DNA of 64,000 nt from Undaria pinnatifida (taxonomy: Eukaryota > Sar > Phaeophyceae > Laminariales > Alariaceae). Every line of letters begins with the position of its first letter. Position 1 is the stretch's first letter. A program made the position numbers and the translations under genes. Where the stretch lies: positions 495,984-559,983 of the forward strand of contig JABAKD010000003.1 of NCBI GenBank assembly GCA_012845835.1. The letters run 5' to 3'. The notes beneath the pieces are model-generated. The model had not been told where the DNA came from. It was given only the letters and a program-made list of their open reading frames with translations, and did not search any database. Shown here piece after piece: positions 46,286 through 57,279 of this stretch.

Positions 46286-47795
46286 GCAGCCCTCGTGGTG
46301 ATCGCGATATGATGCCCGCTCCGTCAGCGTACAGCATGCCCCACAATTCCACCTCCTCCTCCTCCTCCTCCTACTCCTCCTCCTCCTCCTCCTCTTCCCG
46401 TCGACTTTTCCTGGTCTTGGTTTTCCCTTCGTCATCCTCTTTTTTTTTCGTTGGAGCTGTGCCATGTTTGTCCATGATGGCTGCATCAGCAATGAAGCGT
46501 TTCTCGGCCACATGCAGTACCGCGTAAAATATGTTGAACAGCAGTGGTGCGAGCACACACCCTTGCCGAGGACCCTGCCCCACGCCGGACTTATCCGAGC
46601 GCTCCCCGTCATCTAACCGCACGCGTGTTTGCATGCCGTCGTGGGATTGGCGGATGACGGCGAGCATTCTCGGTGGCACGCCAAAACGAGGAAGGACAGC
46701 CCACAGAAGGGTTCGGTCGACAGAGCATACGCTTTAGTGAGGCCGATACAGCACGAGTACAAGGGGGTTGTCCTTGTTGCGTGCCAGTTACTGCGGGCGT
46801 CGTAGTACGAGCATCATTGCCAACCGTCGAGCGCTGGGGTACTAACCCGCACTGTTCCTCCGGCAAAATGTTTTTTCCGTTCGCAGTAGTCGCTAAGGTG
46901 ACCCGCGATGACTCTAAGGAGTACTTTACCGGCGTTAGCCACGAGGGAGATGCGACGATAGCTGCCACACTCTGTCCGATCTTTCTTGTTGTGCAGCACC
47001 TCGATCACTGCATATTTCCATTGTTGCGGTGCGCCACCTCCCCTCCTCACTGCGACAATGATGTCGTGGAATATTCCGAGCGTGTCCGACTCTCCTTCGT
47101 CCGCCAAGACTTTCACGAGTTCGGCCGGGAGGCAATCAGACTCGACCGCCTTGCGGTTCGCCATCACACGGATCGCGTCTTCTACTTCGTAGCTAGACGG
47201 GAAATCGTCCAGTGACCCGAGCCACGCCTTGAGCTCACCCACAATGGTCGGATCGAGGAGCGGTGACTTGGTGTTCACCAGTTTATGAAACCACCCCACC
47301 CACCGCTCCCGGATGAGGGCATTGTCCAGCAGCAGTCGACCTTCCTCGTCCTTGATGTACTGCGAGTGAAACGTCCTCTTCCCTTCCACATCCATCCTCT
47401 TGAGATATGTTGTAAAAGCCGAATTGATCACTTTCTCGGATGCGCCCTTCGATTTGGCTAGCGTATTCTTCGAAGAATCTCTGTATAGCTTCCGCCCGCG
47501 TGCGTTCAAGCTGCTTGCTAGCCATCTTCCAGGCTCGCCGTGGACTACGATAGTTTGGAGCAGAACGAAGCTGTTTCCTCGCGCCTCCCGTAGCCTGCCA
47601 TCGCGTATGCGGCTCCGCTTTCGTCTTGTCGGTCGCCCACCAACCCCTCGGTACTTGCTTTCGCCGATTAAGGGGCGTTATTTCGGGCGCAGTCGACAGT
47701 AGGGTCTCGGTTAGCACTATATTGTGGTCATGGCATCAATGCCGCTGGAAATGATAATGGGGAGACAAGCTTGTTGGTTATCGCTTTGCTGAGGT
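46286..47795 (-). pseudogene. LINE (non-LTR retrotransposon) reverse-transcriptase relic
   Basis: Reverse-transcriptase (RT) blocks appear in order on the minus strand across several frames. The N-terminal region ([20 protein letters not shown]) is at 47.6-47.4 kb. The frame 47509-46814 has [42 protein letters not shown] and [38 protein letters not shown] and [20 protein letters not shown] are near 46.7-46.55 kb. The catalytic block reads LYADGAGIISRSPRGL near 46.33 kb. The usual YADD is YADG here, and the frame changes at least three times, so it is dead. It lacks an endonuclease domain at its 5' end. It is cut at its 3' end by a GATCTG-rich repeat at about 46285. A poly-Glu/Arg (GAG)n expansion lies just before the YADG block. 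Confidence 0.88.
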
Positions 47796-47821
47796 CCGCT
47801 CGAAGAACGGATCTCCGAGCC

Positions 47822-48080
47822 TACCTCCATAAAGCGATAACCAACGAGCTTTTCTCCCTGCTACTATTACTACCAGCAGCGTTGATGACGTGACCACAGT
47901 GCTAACCGAGACTATCGACTGCGGCCGACGTAGCGCCCCCTATTCGGCGCAAGTAAACACCGGGGGGGTTGTGTGCGACGGAGGAGACCAAAGCGGAATT
48001 GCATAGGGGACTGCCCAGCACCAGGGGAGCACACGGAAATAGAAAACGGAGCCATCCTCCTAGAAAGGTCAAGAAGAAAA
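47822..48080 (+). pseudogene. Second LINE 5' fragment, head to head with the first
   Basis: Plus-strand sequence from GCGATAACCAACGAGC through GTGCTAACCGAGACTATCGA matches the reverse complement of 47697-47790, and the similarity continues outward into the coding region. CATEETKAELHRGLPSTRGA aligns with [20 protein letters not shown] of the minus-strand copy. The two copies form an inverted repeat around a spacer of about 30 bp. Confidence 0.7.
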
Positions 48081-48149
48081 CGAAATGGGAGCGCGTTGCG
48101 ATTTATGTGCGAATCAACAAAATGACGGGGGGGTTACAATTTTTTTTTC

Positions 48150-48445
48150 GTGACGTTAGGTTGGTTAGCTGCCACCTCTCAGCGTTGGCAGGTCTTACAA
48201 AGGACGGACGTGGGACAAGCGAGACTCCCAAATGTTCACTCAATGCTCATGTATATTATCGAACCTCGGTAACCATCGAATGAGGCAAGGGGTATCGCAT
48301 GGCAAATCATCATACGTCAGGAAATTACCCGCCTCAGTAAACTCATTTTCCCCGGCAGGAGCGAATCCCTCATCAAATGTGGAACTCCCTAATTTTCGAT
48401 GGAACATCCTCTTCGTAAACCAGAGGACAACCAACGTCCCCCCTC
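48150..48445 (-). repeat. 300-bp direct repeat, left copy (possible 3' LTR on minus strand)
   Basis: Partner of 52016-52310 in the same orientation. By eye the copies differ substantially, so any LTR pair would be old. Confidence 0.45.
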
Positions 48446-48539
48446 CTCGGTGCACGACGAAAAGCATTGCCCTTTTCGGTGCACAACAAGCACCCCCCGT
48501 GCTCGGTAAACTACCAGTACCCCCCTGCTAATTTCGCGA

Positions 48540-49800
48540 CCAGTATAACCCAACGCAGTGCATGGCAAGGCACAATATGACATGGTCGATACATCGTCAT
48601 GTCATAATGAACTCATATCAAACTCAGAACCCCAAACTCAAATCCCCCAATCAATAATCAAAACTCCCTAATCAAATCGTTAAATTTAATCCCTTCAAGT
48701 CTCAAAACAAAGTAACAAACAGCTAATGCTGGAAACATGAACAACTAGTACTCTCGAAAATCATAGCCAGGTGAAAACGGCGTGTTTTATCTCACAAATG
48801 GTCAGGTAAACACGGCACAATTATCGAAAATCGACGCAAATATATGCTCCATTCTGAAATATAAAATTCCTTCCTGATTTTTCATGATCCCCTCGAGATA
48901 CTAGCACCCACAGTACGGGCAGAGCCTAGCCAAATTAGGGAAACAGAACTCCATATTATACGGAAATGAAAACCACAGAAAATCGATCTACTCGTACTCC
49001 CCACGCTTCACGACGAACCACACGTAGCGGCGGGACGTCTTGCGCTGCTCAAAAGCGCAATCTTTGATAGCCAAATAGCTCCCCGAAAAACTGACGAATA
49101 CAATATTTCAATACCTGGTATCTACTCTGAAATCAAGATAATAGAAATGCCCCCGACGAGCATGCATGCCACGGGTGCTAGACATAATTCAACTAAGCAC
49201 GGGGAAAGTCAGCGCGACCAGACAAGGCATAACCAACGTGCCAGCGGGACAACACTCGAGTCACGAATACTCAAACTACACCGAACGCGCCTCTGCGCAG
49301 CTCGTGGCCTGTTCAAACTCGGACGCTTTGCCGTGGACCAAGTTTTTTTTTATATACCTGGTATATACCAAAAACAGTAAGCCTCCTGCAACAAAAACAA
49401 GAAGACAATCAAGCCCATCTCAAGCAGGCTCACAGTCAAAGTCCAAGCAACAAAATCGATCACCCAGCATCATACCCATTTCGTTCAATACCATTTCAAT
49501 CCCAATGCCCCAAACACTACTGCTGCTGGTGGTTCCCCCGCTGCGGCTGCTTCCTTCCGGTCTCATGGCGTCGCCGCAGCTCGGGAACTCCAGCCTATCC
49601 TCCTAAAGCAGCCGCTTCTGCCGCAAGATTGACTCCATGCAAGCAGAGGGGATGGGTCGTGCAATCGAGCGATTAGGTCGGTATATCTGGTAGGTTGTAT
49701 TGCTCTTCTCTTTCGTTCATCGTCGGCTTCCTTTTACCACTGCTTCGTGTAGTTCCATTTCTCAAATCCCACTCCAAACAATCGGCTACTTGTCGACGTT
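48540..49800. other. Unassigned sequence between the 300-bp repeats
   Basis: Short ORFs only; two TACCTGGTA words (49112, 49355). If the flanking repeats are LTRs, this is decayed internal sequence. Confidence 0.35.
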
Positions 49801-49804
49801 TATA

Positions 49805-49990
49805 TTATGAAAAATGAAAATATACTCCAGCTGTGAGATCGAATATTTTGTCGAAACTCATCTTTGCCAGCTGTGTGTGATACTCCGATCGCGCGTATTA
49901 CGAGTTGTGTGTCCTCATTAAGGTTATAGGTCGGCGACTCCCCTTGCAACTACAGTGTAGCTATCTTGGTCAACAGGGTGATGTATGATA
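49805..49990 (-). repeat. Family C copy
   Basis: AAATATACTCCAGCTGTGAG ... GGTCGGCGACTCCCCTTGCA ... GTCAACAGGGTGATGTA. Confidence 0.7.
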
Positions 49991-51140
49991 CCCCACAATA
50001 AACGTGAGATCGCATCGTATCCATGTACGTCAACCATTACATACGCGTACGTACTGCTGTAGCCGCTGCTACGCTGGGGGAAATTCCTTTCTGCAATGAT
50101 CCGCAACGCAGAGTATCTGTGGGCGTATCATATTCTGGTAGGCAATAAACGTACAGCAGTAGATCGTGCTCGTGTTTCACTCGTGCTCGTATCCTCATGT
50201 ACGGACAGCTGGCAGCATGCAGCAGGAGTTTTGCTATTCTGCATGCTGTTTCTGCGCTTCATGCGGCGCACGCATCACACATGAAAGTGCCGGGTGTGTC
50301 AGTTGACGGCACTCTAACCCCTTGACGGACAGCTATCAAAGACTTGTACCCATATTAAAGCTAAATATACCTTGACGTGATGAATCTTTGATTGGAGGTA
50401 AATCGAATCAAAATCGAATCAAAGATGCGAAACGATACAGTAAATAACGTACATTATCAGCAGTATACGACGGTTGAATAAAACCGACAACCTGCAATTT
50501 GCTCGTGGCACATCATGCAGCACCATGTCTCAGCAGCACCATGAACTACGCACTACCCAACTCAAAGAGCATACATTAGCAAGACAGGTTGATCACTTCT
50601 GTGCTGCTTATCATGCACCGCCTTCAAAGGGCGTAGTTACGTAGCACTGCTCGGTCAGTGGCATTCGTTCACGACTTTACTTGAACTTCATTTGCAAGCT
50701 GGTTCATACGTTCGTAAAAATTTCGTACTGCTGTGTATGTGCTATACTGATGATATGATAGAGCAACACTGATTGGTGTAATCTTTTGAATTTTTTTTCC
50801 CATGCACTCCTCGGTCTCTACTCGGCATTCTCAAATCAACATAAAACAAGCCAAAACGGAAAACACCAGCAGCAAGCAAAAACAACGAAGCTAAACGTGA
50901 ATGGTGCGGGCGTAAAACCCTTGCTGACGGCGCGTTGACCCTTTCTCCTTCACTCGCGCTCGCTTTGGGCATCTTATCCTTTTGCGTCCAATGCTCCCAC
51001 CCCCAACCAATGGTGCAGACCCTTCCACCAGTGCCCGCCGCCACCGTTCTCTCACCCCCCTTCCAGCATGCGTACGCGTGTTGCATCGCGCTCGCAATCT
51101 CCTCCATCTCTCTTCGGGCACCTGCCGGCTACTCAATTCC
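49991..51140. other. Unassigned; possible continuation of the charged ORF region
   Basis: A minus frame at 51107-50880 (EEIASAMQHAYACWKGGERT, KDKMPKASASEGERVNAPSA) is protein-like but has no start or clear splice sites. The rest holds nothing supported. Confidence 0.3.
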
Positions 51141-51204
51141 TTATGTCCTTTTCTCTTCTCTTGTACAAAATGGATTAGCCACAGATTCAGGCATAGGCCT
51201 AGCT

Positions 51205-51934
51205 TTACTGTGGTGTTGCTGCGGCGACAGTAACAACGCGGCATTGACGACGGCGGCGGCTGCGGCGGTATCGATGACGGCGGCAGCGGCGGCAGTGGTG
51301 AAGCGGCGGCGGTATCGGCGGCGGCGGCACTTTTTTGTCGCAGGCGCAGCAATCCTCGGACTGCTGCTCTCCCTGCAGACGAAGCGACTGGGGCAGCTGC
51401 TGCATCTGCAACAACTGCTCCTCTCCAGCGCCTTCGCCACTAGCGCCATGCAGACCTACCAGCTTAAGCTTATGTTTGGCTTTACTGGGACCACACAGTT
51501 GCTGCTGGGGCGAAGTCTCCTCTCTCTTATTTTCATCATCTCGTCTCTCCTCGTCTCTAACTCTCGCCTCGCGTCTCACTCTCTCCTCGTTATTCCTTCG
51601 TGCTCGCTCATCTCTCGAACTATGGGCTACTCGCCCCTTTAGTTGCGTGGCGTAATCCGCTGGGGCGTCGGCCTCACTGCGGGGAAGCCCGAACCTGCGC
51701 TTCATCGCCTACATCTCGAGCTCGAGTTCGGTGCGATAAGTCCTCTCTACGTCGTAGCGGAAGTTACTTGGATCCATAGTAGGCATCACTAGGTATGGTG
51801 CCCACAAAACTTTCTCTGCGCGCTCGATTTCTCGCCCAAGCTGCTGTGCTGCAATCACTGCTGTCTTACTTGATCTCTTTGACCAGAATTTCTATATACT
51901 CCTCGCTAAAGCCAGAATCCCCTCGACCTGACAT
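51205..51934 (-). pseudogene. Highly charged gag-like ORF, broken by a frameshift and a stop
   Basis: It starts at ATG 51934 (MSGRGDSGFSEEYIEILVKE) and meets TAA at 51868-51866. One nucleotide out of frame, the reading continues AVIAAQQLGREIERAEKVLW, APYLVMPTMDPSNFRYDVER, then ELELEM and a TAG at 51711-51709. In the same frame it resumes MKRRFGLPRSEADAPADYAT, a long Arg/Glu-rich region (RARRNNEERVRREARVRDEE) and LLQMQQLPQSLRLQGEQQ, and then decays into a CGG-repeat-encoded Arg tract. The natural-looking protein across both breaks marks a recent pseudogene. The ORF starts about 80 bp inside a 300-bp repeat that recurs at 48.15 kb, so a retrotransposon gag is plausible; no zinc knuckle, protease or reverse transcriptase is seen. 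An unrelated host gene is the alternative. Confidence 0.5.
51230..51350. repeat. GCG/CGG trinucleotide-rich stretch
   Basis: About 120 bp of degenerate GCGGCG repeats, read as poly-Ala on plus and poly-Arg on minus. Confidence 0.75.
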
Positions 51935-52015
51935 GGCTCTCAATCCCATTCCCCCCTCCCCCCGGGGCTTGTCCGAAACCAACGCGTTAGCGTGAGAGGA
52001 AGCGAGGTACCTTCG

Positions 52016-52310
52016 CGATATCGTGTTGGTTAGATGCCACACGTCTCAGCGTTGACAGTGATTGTATGGACGGACGTGGGACAAGCAAGACTCCCAGATG
52101 CTCACACAACGCTCATGTATATTATTGAACCTCCGGAACCATCGAGTGAGGCAAAAGGGGTATCGCATGGCAAAGCATCATGCTCCAGCAAATTATCCGC
52201 CTCAATACACTCATTTCCTCCCGCAGGGGCTTATCCCTTGTCAAATATGGAACTCCTTAATAAGTTGATGGAACATGTTCGTCGTAAACCAGAGGGCAAA
52301 CCACCACTTT
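52016..52310 (-). repeat. 300-bp direct repeat, right copy (possible 5' LTR on minus strand)
   Basis: Closely similar to 48150-48445 in the same orientation; shared words include GGACGGACGTGGGACAAGC, GCTCATGTATATTAT and GGGGTATCGCATGGCAAA. The two copies are 3.9 kb apart and flank the charged ORF. I see no clear TG...CA ends, primer-binding site or TSD, so LTR identity is only a proposal. Confidence 0.45.
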
Positions 52311-52408
52311 AGTAACCCCTCCCCTTCCCTGTCTGGCTACTTGAAAAAACAGGTGTGGGTAAGTTAATTTTTTTTAGTGCTCCTGTGTCTGCTCCCTACC
52401 GGTATGTC

Positions 52409-52500
52409 TTGACCGATTTGGACGCCCCAAAACCCCTCCCCATACTAACTTGGAGTAAATTTGTTGCCAAAAAAGGGGTTTCCAGTGGTAAATGCGTTAA
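52409..52500. mobile_element. Family F copy
   Basis: TTGACCGATTTGGACGCCCC ... GGTTTCCAGTGGTAAATGCG, then TTAA. Confidence 0.55.
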
Positions 52501-52609
52501 CTGCTTCAACATCTCGCCCATTTTGGGGGGGCCAAACTAATTGGAATGAGTGAAGAATAATGTTTGCAACAGCAGTATATACATATATATATATACTCCG
52601 GAGTATATT

Positions 52610-52745
52610 TTTATCCTCCGGCGGATGGGGAAAAATGAAGCATAAGCACACCGCACTTCCGCGTATTTTCATACACGCCGTGGGTCGATTTAACTCAAAT
52701 GCTTTCGCAATCCAACGCTAGCTGGCGTGGCCTTTGGTCCCCACT
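52610..52745 (-). mobile_element. Family D copy
   Basis: TTTTTATCCTCCGGCGGATG ... CCAACGCTAGCTGGCGTGG; short, truncated at its 5' end. Confidence 0.65.
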
Positions 52746-52764
52746 ACAGCGATAGAAGAATGGT

Positions 52765-52800
52765 TGATCAAGGTGAGATTCGAACTCACGCTAATGAAAA
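52765..52800 (-). other. Isolated tRNA-like T arm
   Basis: AAGGTGAGATTCGAACTCAC is a minus-strand T arm with B-box sequence and a perfect 5-bp stem. The rest of a tRNA is not recognisable. Confidence 0.35.
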
Positions 52801-52923
52801 CTAGTACAAAGTGACGTCGCGTACTATTTGCTATATATCGATCTCACAGCTGGAGTTTATTTTTATTTTAAAATATATCTTATATCTGTTGTTCTTTGCC
52901 GTGCGGCATCACTACGAATCAAG

Positions 52924-55900
52924 GTTGCCGTGGACCAAGGCGGGGTGGTAACGGGCGCGTCTTTTACGGCGAAGCGGGTTGCGCTGGCGGTGGATGGGGC
53001 GCCGCTGCGAACCCGCGCGGGGAAGCTCCTCGTGCACGACTGTCCCTGCGATACGTTGCGTTCCCTTGGGTAAGAGACCCCCCCCCCCCCGCCCCCACGG
53101 CTGCTGTTGTACCTCCTGACGTGCCTGCTATCTGGTGTGTATCCTGTAGTTGCTGCTTTGACTTGTGTGGCTAGCAGTGTCCACTGCTGCAGTTGCTGAT
53201 GTGCTTATTACTCTGCTGGTGCTGTGGCTGTTGCTGTGGCTGCTTTTGTGTGCCTGGTGCCTGGTATGTTGGTTGTGTCTACACTTGTGTCCGCTGCTGT
53301 GGTTGCTGCTGTGCTTATTTCTCTGGCTGGTGCTGTGTCTGCTACTGCCGTGGCTGCTGTTGTGTACCTGCTACCTGGTATGTTGTAATGTCTACACTGT
53401 TGTGCCTGCGCATGTGCCTGCTGCCGCGGCTGCTGCTGTGACTACCGTAGCGCTATGCTGTGGCGGTCTGCTGCTTTTTCGGCAATGCCTGCTGCTTTGT
53501 GTCATGTCTGCTGTGCAGCTGTGGTCTGCTACTGCTGTGTCTGCAGGAGCTGTGACTGCGGCTGCAGTGGCTGCTGCTATGTCTTCTAGGCCTACCACTG
53601 CGGGTGATGCCGCTGTAGCTGTCTACGTACCGCTGTGTATGCTGCTATGCCTGCTGCTGTGGCTGGTGCTGCTGTGGCTGGTGCTGCTGTGGCTGGTGCT
53701 GCTGTGGCTGCAAACATGAAGAGTGTTGTATATGGTGCTTTCTCCGCTGCGTCTGCTGCTATATCTTCGGCTGTGCCTGCTGCTATATCTACGGCTGTGC
53801 CTGCTGCTGGGTCTGCTACTGTTCTTGCTGCTGTGTCTGCTACTGTTACTTGCTGCTGTATGTTGAAACACAAGTGCCGTAACTGCTTCTGTCACTACAG
53901 GTCGATCGCGACGAGCGAATGTAAAGGAGAGCGGCTGGAGAATCTTCGGAATCGGATGCTATTCTCGCCGTCCGCGCCGCCCTCCTTCTTGAGGACTCTC
54001 ACAAGAAATCTAGACGCGCCAAAGGCAGCAGCGGCTTGCGTCCAGGTGAGCCGGTGTGAAACCGTTACATCGGAAGGCTGGGAGGCCGTGGGGGGGGGCG
54101 GGGCGGGGGCGGTGGAGGGGGGGGTGGGGGGGGGTAATCATGGCATGCATGGCTTTACTGGAGTCGTATGATAATGGACCCTCGCGTCCCTACCATGACC
54201 GGCCTACAGTGACGGGTCGGAGCAGGTCCGGCTTTCGCAGACCAGGTAGACGTTTTGCTTGCACGAAGCGTGGAACTCCGTGAAGTGTTCGCCGAGCCGC
54301 GTGAAGGGTGAGCTGAGCTGCATCCCACGAAGAAGTGCTTGTGAGGCAGACTTGGGCACGTTGTGCGTAGTTTCTTGCATGTGGTTGGCAGAGTGCAACG
54401 AGACGGTGGGGATGCCGTTACATCGGGAGGCCGCTAGGCTTGGAGGCCGGCAGGGCGTTATGGCGTTATCCTTATCTATCCCCCCAAAATGTATTCCACG
54501 CTAGTTCCAAGTAATTTCCCAAAAAACGTGGACCTGGTTCTAGTATGGTTAAGCTGGCGAGCAGGGAGGCTGTTGTGTTTGGCTGGAAGACCCTGTAAAA
54601 TACAACTTATCACATATTCGAGAAACCCGATTAATGGGTCAATTACGTTACTGATGCTTCGGAACGTTCCGTTGGTCCGCCAATACACGCACGCACATAA
54701 CCTGCACCCTGCTCGCGCTTGGCAACCAAATATGTCAGGACACGGCCAGTCAAGGGAAAAAAGTTCAGTGGTCAACGGTGTAAAACCGGTCGTTCCCCAC
54801 GAAAACCTAGCATTTTAGTTGGCGTCAGTGTGAAGGTAAATTAGTGGAAAATTGCCGTCGATTATCTGGTCGAAGTGCCGTCTCCTGGCATATTTTGTTG
54901 GCAACCCGATCCCACCCAGACCAGATTCTACCCGGGCCTGAGCCCTCCAATTTCACCCCTGGTCCTTCGTATCGATTTTATGAAATTATTATAACGACGT
55001 CGGCTGTGAGTTGGACGAATTTAGGGTCGATACTCGTCTTTGCAAGCTGCGTGCTTAGATTTGGCCGCCGGGAGGGCCCACCATGCACTCTGATCCCACA
55101 CCGGCCAAAATCGATGGTCGGCCATATCCAGCAAACTTTTTTTTCGAACAAAGTGGTAAACTTGGCCTGCCTACCCTGGCTGCTAAATCGTGGTGTACTC
55201 ATGTCGTGCATGGCCGTAGTGTAAATACCATAGACCCTCGCATTCCTACCATGCCGGGACGGGGCGCGGCTAGATGGGCTGTTGGGCTGAGGATTCGGGA
55301 GGGCGTTAAACCGCAGGGCCGGTAGGCCGGGAGACAGCTTTGGATATCATATCATTTTTTTCCGATACTTGAATATATCGTTTATTCGATACATTATTAT
55401 CGAACGCGATTTGTTTTTTGCCGTAACATATCGAATTATCGAACTTTCTATACATCGTGCGTATTGAACCCGTTTAGTCTCCATCCCCTCGCATCCCCGT
55501 TTTTTTTTTTTTTTCCCAGATACCGAACGGTGTGTGGACGTGTCTACTCGAAATCGTTGCGACTTGATGTTTTGTTGACCGATATTTTATCGAAACTCAA
55601 TTCTCGTTCGATATCGATCACTCCTGGGACGTCGTTTAGGCTGGGAGGCTGTTAGGGGGTTGGTTGGGCTGGGAGGCCATCGTTATGTTGTTCCTTAGTG
55701 TTTACTCGTTGCTACACACGCCAACACGTCTCGCTCTCCACACTCATGACACATCCCATTCACCGCAAACCCCCACTCCAAATTCCTGGCCACCGAAACC
55801 CTAATTTGTTACCCCCGCTCTGCCGCCCTCAGGTGTTTGAAGCAGCGTTAACGACAGCGTTGACAGACCGCACGTACAGCAAGCCAATAGCCTGGAACTC

Positions 55901-56135
55901 CCGAGCGGCGTTTCCCACCCCGTCCCTACAAGGGGACAGGGGAACGGGTACGGGCAGCGAGCGCCGAGATTATCGCCCACGGGGATGGGCTGGTGGTGCC
56001 GCGGAGCTCTTAGACGGCGACGGTGTTGGCTTGCAACGGCAGCTGGAGGAGGGGAGGAGGCGGGGGGAGGAGGAGGAAGAGCACGATGGGCTGGCGGAGT
56101 TTGACTTTCGAGACCAGTACGATGACATTGCGTGA
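52924..56135 (+). CDS. Spliced gene of unknown function, 3 phase-matched exons (5' end not found)
   Basis: Proposed exons are 52924-53069, 53901-54045 and 55833-56135. Exon 1 (VAVDQGGVVTGASFTAKRVA...) ends CTTGG|GTAAGA in phase 2. Exon 2 begins after CACTACAG, restores the frame (SIATSECKGERLENLRN...) and ends TCCAG|GTGAGC in phase 0. Exon 3 begins after CCCTCAG with VFEAALTTALTDRTYSKPIA and ends with an acidic tail (EEEEEHDGLAEFDFRDQYDD) at a TGA. Two independent junctions keep the frame, and the codons are GC-rich compared with the introns, which favours a real gene. I do not recognise the family. The acceptor of exon 1 has a poor pyrimidine tract and may be misplaced. Intron 1 holds a TGC-rich array; intron 2 holds repeat-derived DNA. 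Confidence 0.6.
53090..53870. repeat. Degenerate TGC/CTG trinucleotide array inside an intron
   Basis: About 780 bp dominated by GCTGCTGTG, TGCCTGCTGCTGTGGCTG and similar words. The perfect GTGGCTGGTGCTGCT run near 53660-53710 shows local tandem growth. Plus-strand reading gives a Leu/Trp/Cys-rich false membrane protein; minus gives ADTAADTA. It lies between two phase-matched exons and is best seen as intronic simple sequence. Confidence 0.7.
55335..55640. repeat. TATCGAA degenerate array
   Basis: Recurrent TATCGAA, TTCGATA and ATATCG words in both orientations, with an internal T-run. It lies in intron 2 of the spliced gene. Confidence 0.5.
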
Positions 56136-56589
56136 TGACTTTTTTTTCTTCCTTCGTGACCCAAAACGCGCCGAATTCAGCGATCGGATAGAGCGGGACG
56201 ACGCAATGGTTGGCTGGACCGTGGAAGCCAGCAGATAGAAGTGATGTTCATTGGAATTGATCGGAGGGTTACTCACCCCCCCCCCCCCCCCTTTTTTTTC
56301 TCTCTTTCTTTTTTTTTTTTCTGTTGTTTATTATTTCCTGTTGTTTATTATTTCCTGTTTTTGGTGTATTGTGTTTTGTTTCGCTAGATGTTTGGACGCA
56401 AAGCAATGCTGTGTGATGAGAGGGGACTAGGTGTTGAAGCTTGGTTTGGGGAGGATCGAGGACGCGACGTTGTGCCTGGTGTCGAAAACAAGGAAACAAG
56501 GAGATGGAACTGAACGCAGAGGAAGACGGATACATGGCAGGAATCGAATCGAATCGAAATGAAATGGAACGATTCCAAACGACATGAAC

Positions 56590-56735
56590 ATGGTCGGGTC
56601 GGGTCGGGTCGGGTCGGATCGGATGGGATCGGGTCGGGTCGGGTTGGGTCTAGTCGGATCGGGTCGGGTCGGGTCGAGTCGGGTCGAGTCGGGTCGAGTC
56701 AAATCGGATCTGATCGGATCGAGTCGGATACCCTA
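56590..56735. repeat. GGGTC pentamer array, second locus
   Basis: (GGGTC)n with GGATC and GAGTC variants. The minus reading PTRPDPTRPD is an artefact. Confidence 0.85.
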
Positions 56736-57279
56736 AGGGTTAATAATGTACCGCGAATTGTGCACTTGCCAGCGTTTCCTCTGCTTATAAGTGTTTGGCG
56801 GTTGCTTATGTTTTGGCTGGCTTAGAAACGCCTGCTACACGGACACCGAAGCTGCCGATCAACGACCAACGCGATCTGCGCTTTCTGCACGCACGCAGCC
56901 ATCCGGCGGGCACCACATACGCACGTAGGGACAAAGATCTTTCTTGCAGCAGGGAGTGACTCTCTTTCGAGAGTCGCTTTTTCCTGTTTCGTGAGTGTGT
57001 TTTTGCGTCATTGTGACTCACGAGAGGTATTTTCGAGATATATATTTTTCGGGGGAGGGTGTATTTTTTTGTTGTTGCGCTTTTAGCACGCGGTGCCTCG
57101 CTAGAGTAGCAGTAAAGGGGTCGATGCCAGTGCCAATGTTGAAGCGCCGTTCATTTCTTGATGCAGTTTGGGTCGCGCTGTATGCGAACCACACTACAGT
57201 AGTATCATAGCGATAGCGCAGTCAGTGATTAGTTGTCGCAGGGTTTGTTTTGTGGAATACCTGGTATATGCTATGGAGT

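Noticed and set aside
46171-46527. 118-residue plus ORF with poly-Ser
   Set aside because: Antisense to the LINE relic's (GAG)n stretch.
50935-51642. 235-residue plus-strand ORF with hydrophobic segments
   Set aside because: Antisense to the charged gag-like frame, with poly-Ala from a GCG array; the minus frame looks coding.
51846-51870. 21-bp intron joining the two parts of the charged ORF
   Set aside because: GTAAGA...TTGCAG borders exist, but splicing leads into a frame that soon stops; a 1-bp frameshift explains the data better.
53165-53719. 184-residue Leu/Trp/Cys-rich 'membrane protein'
   Set aside because: Product of the TGC trinucleotide array inside an intron between two phase-matched exons.
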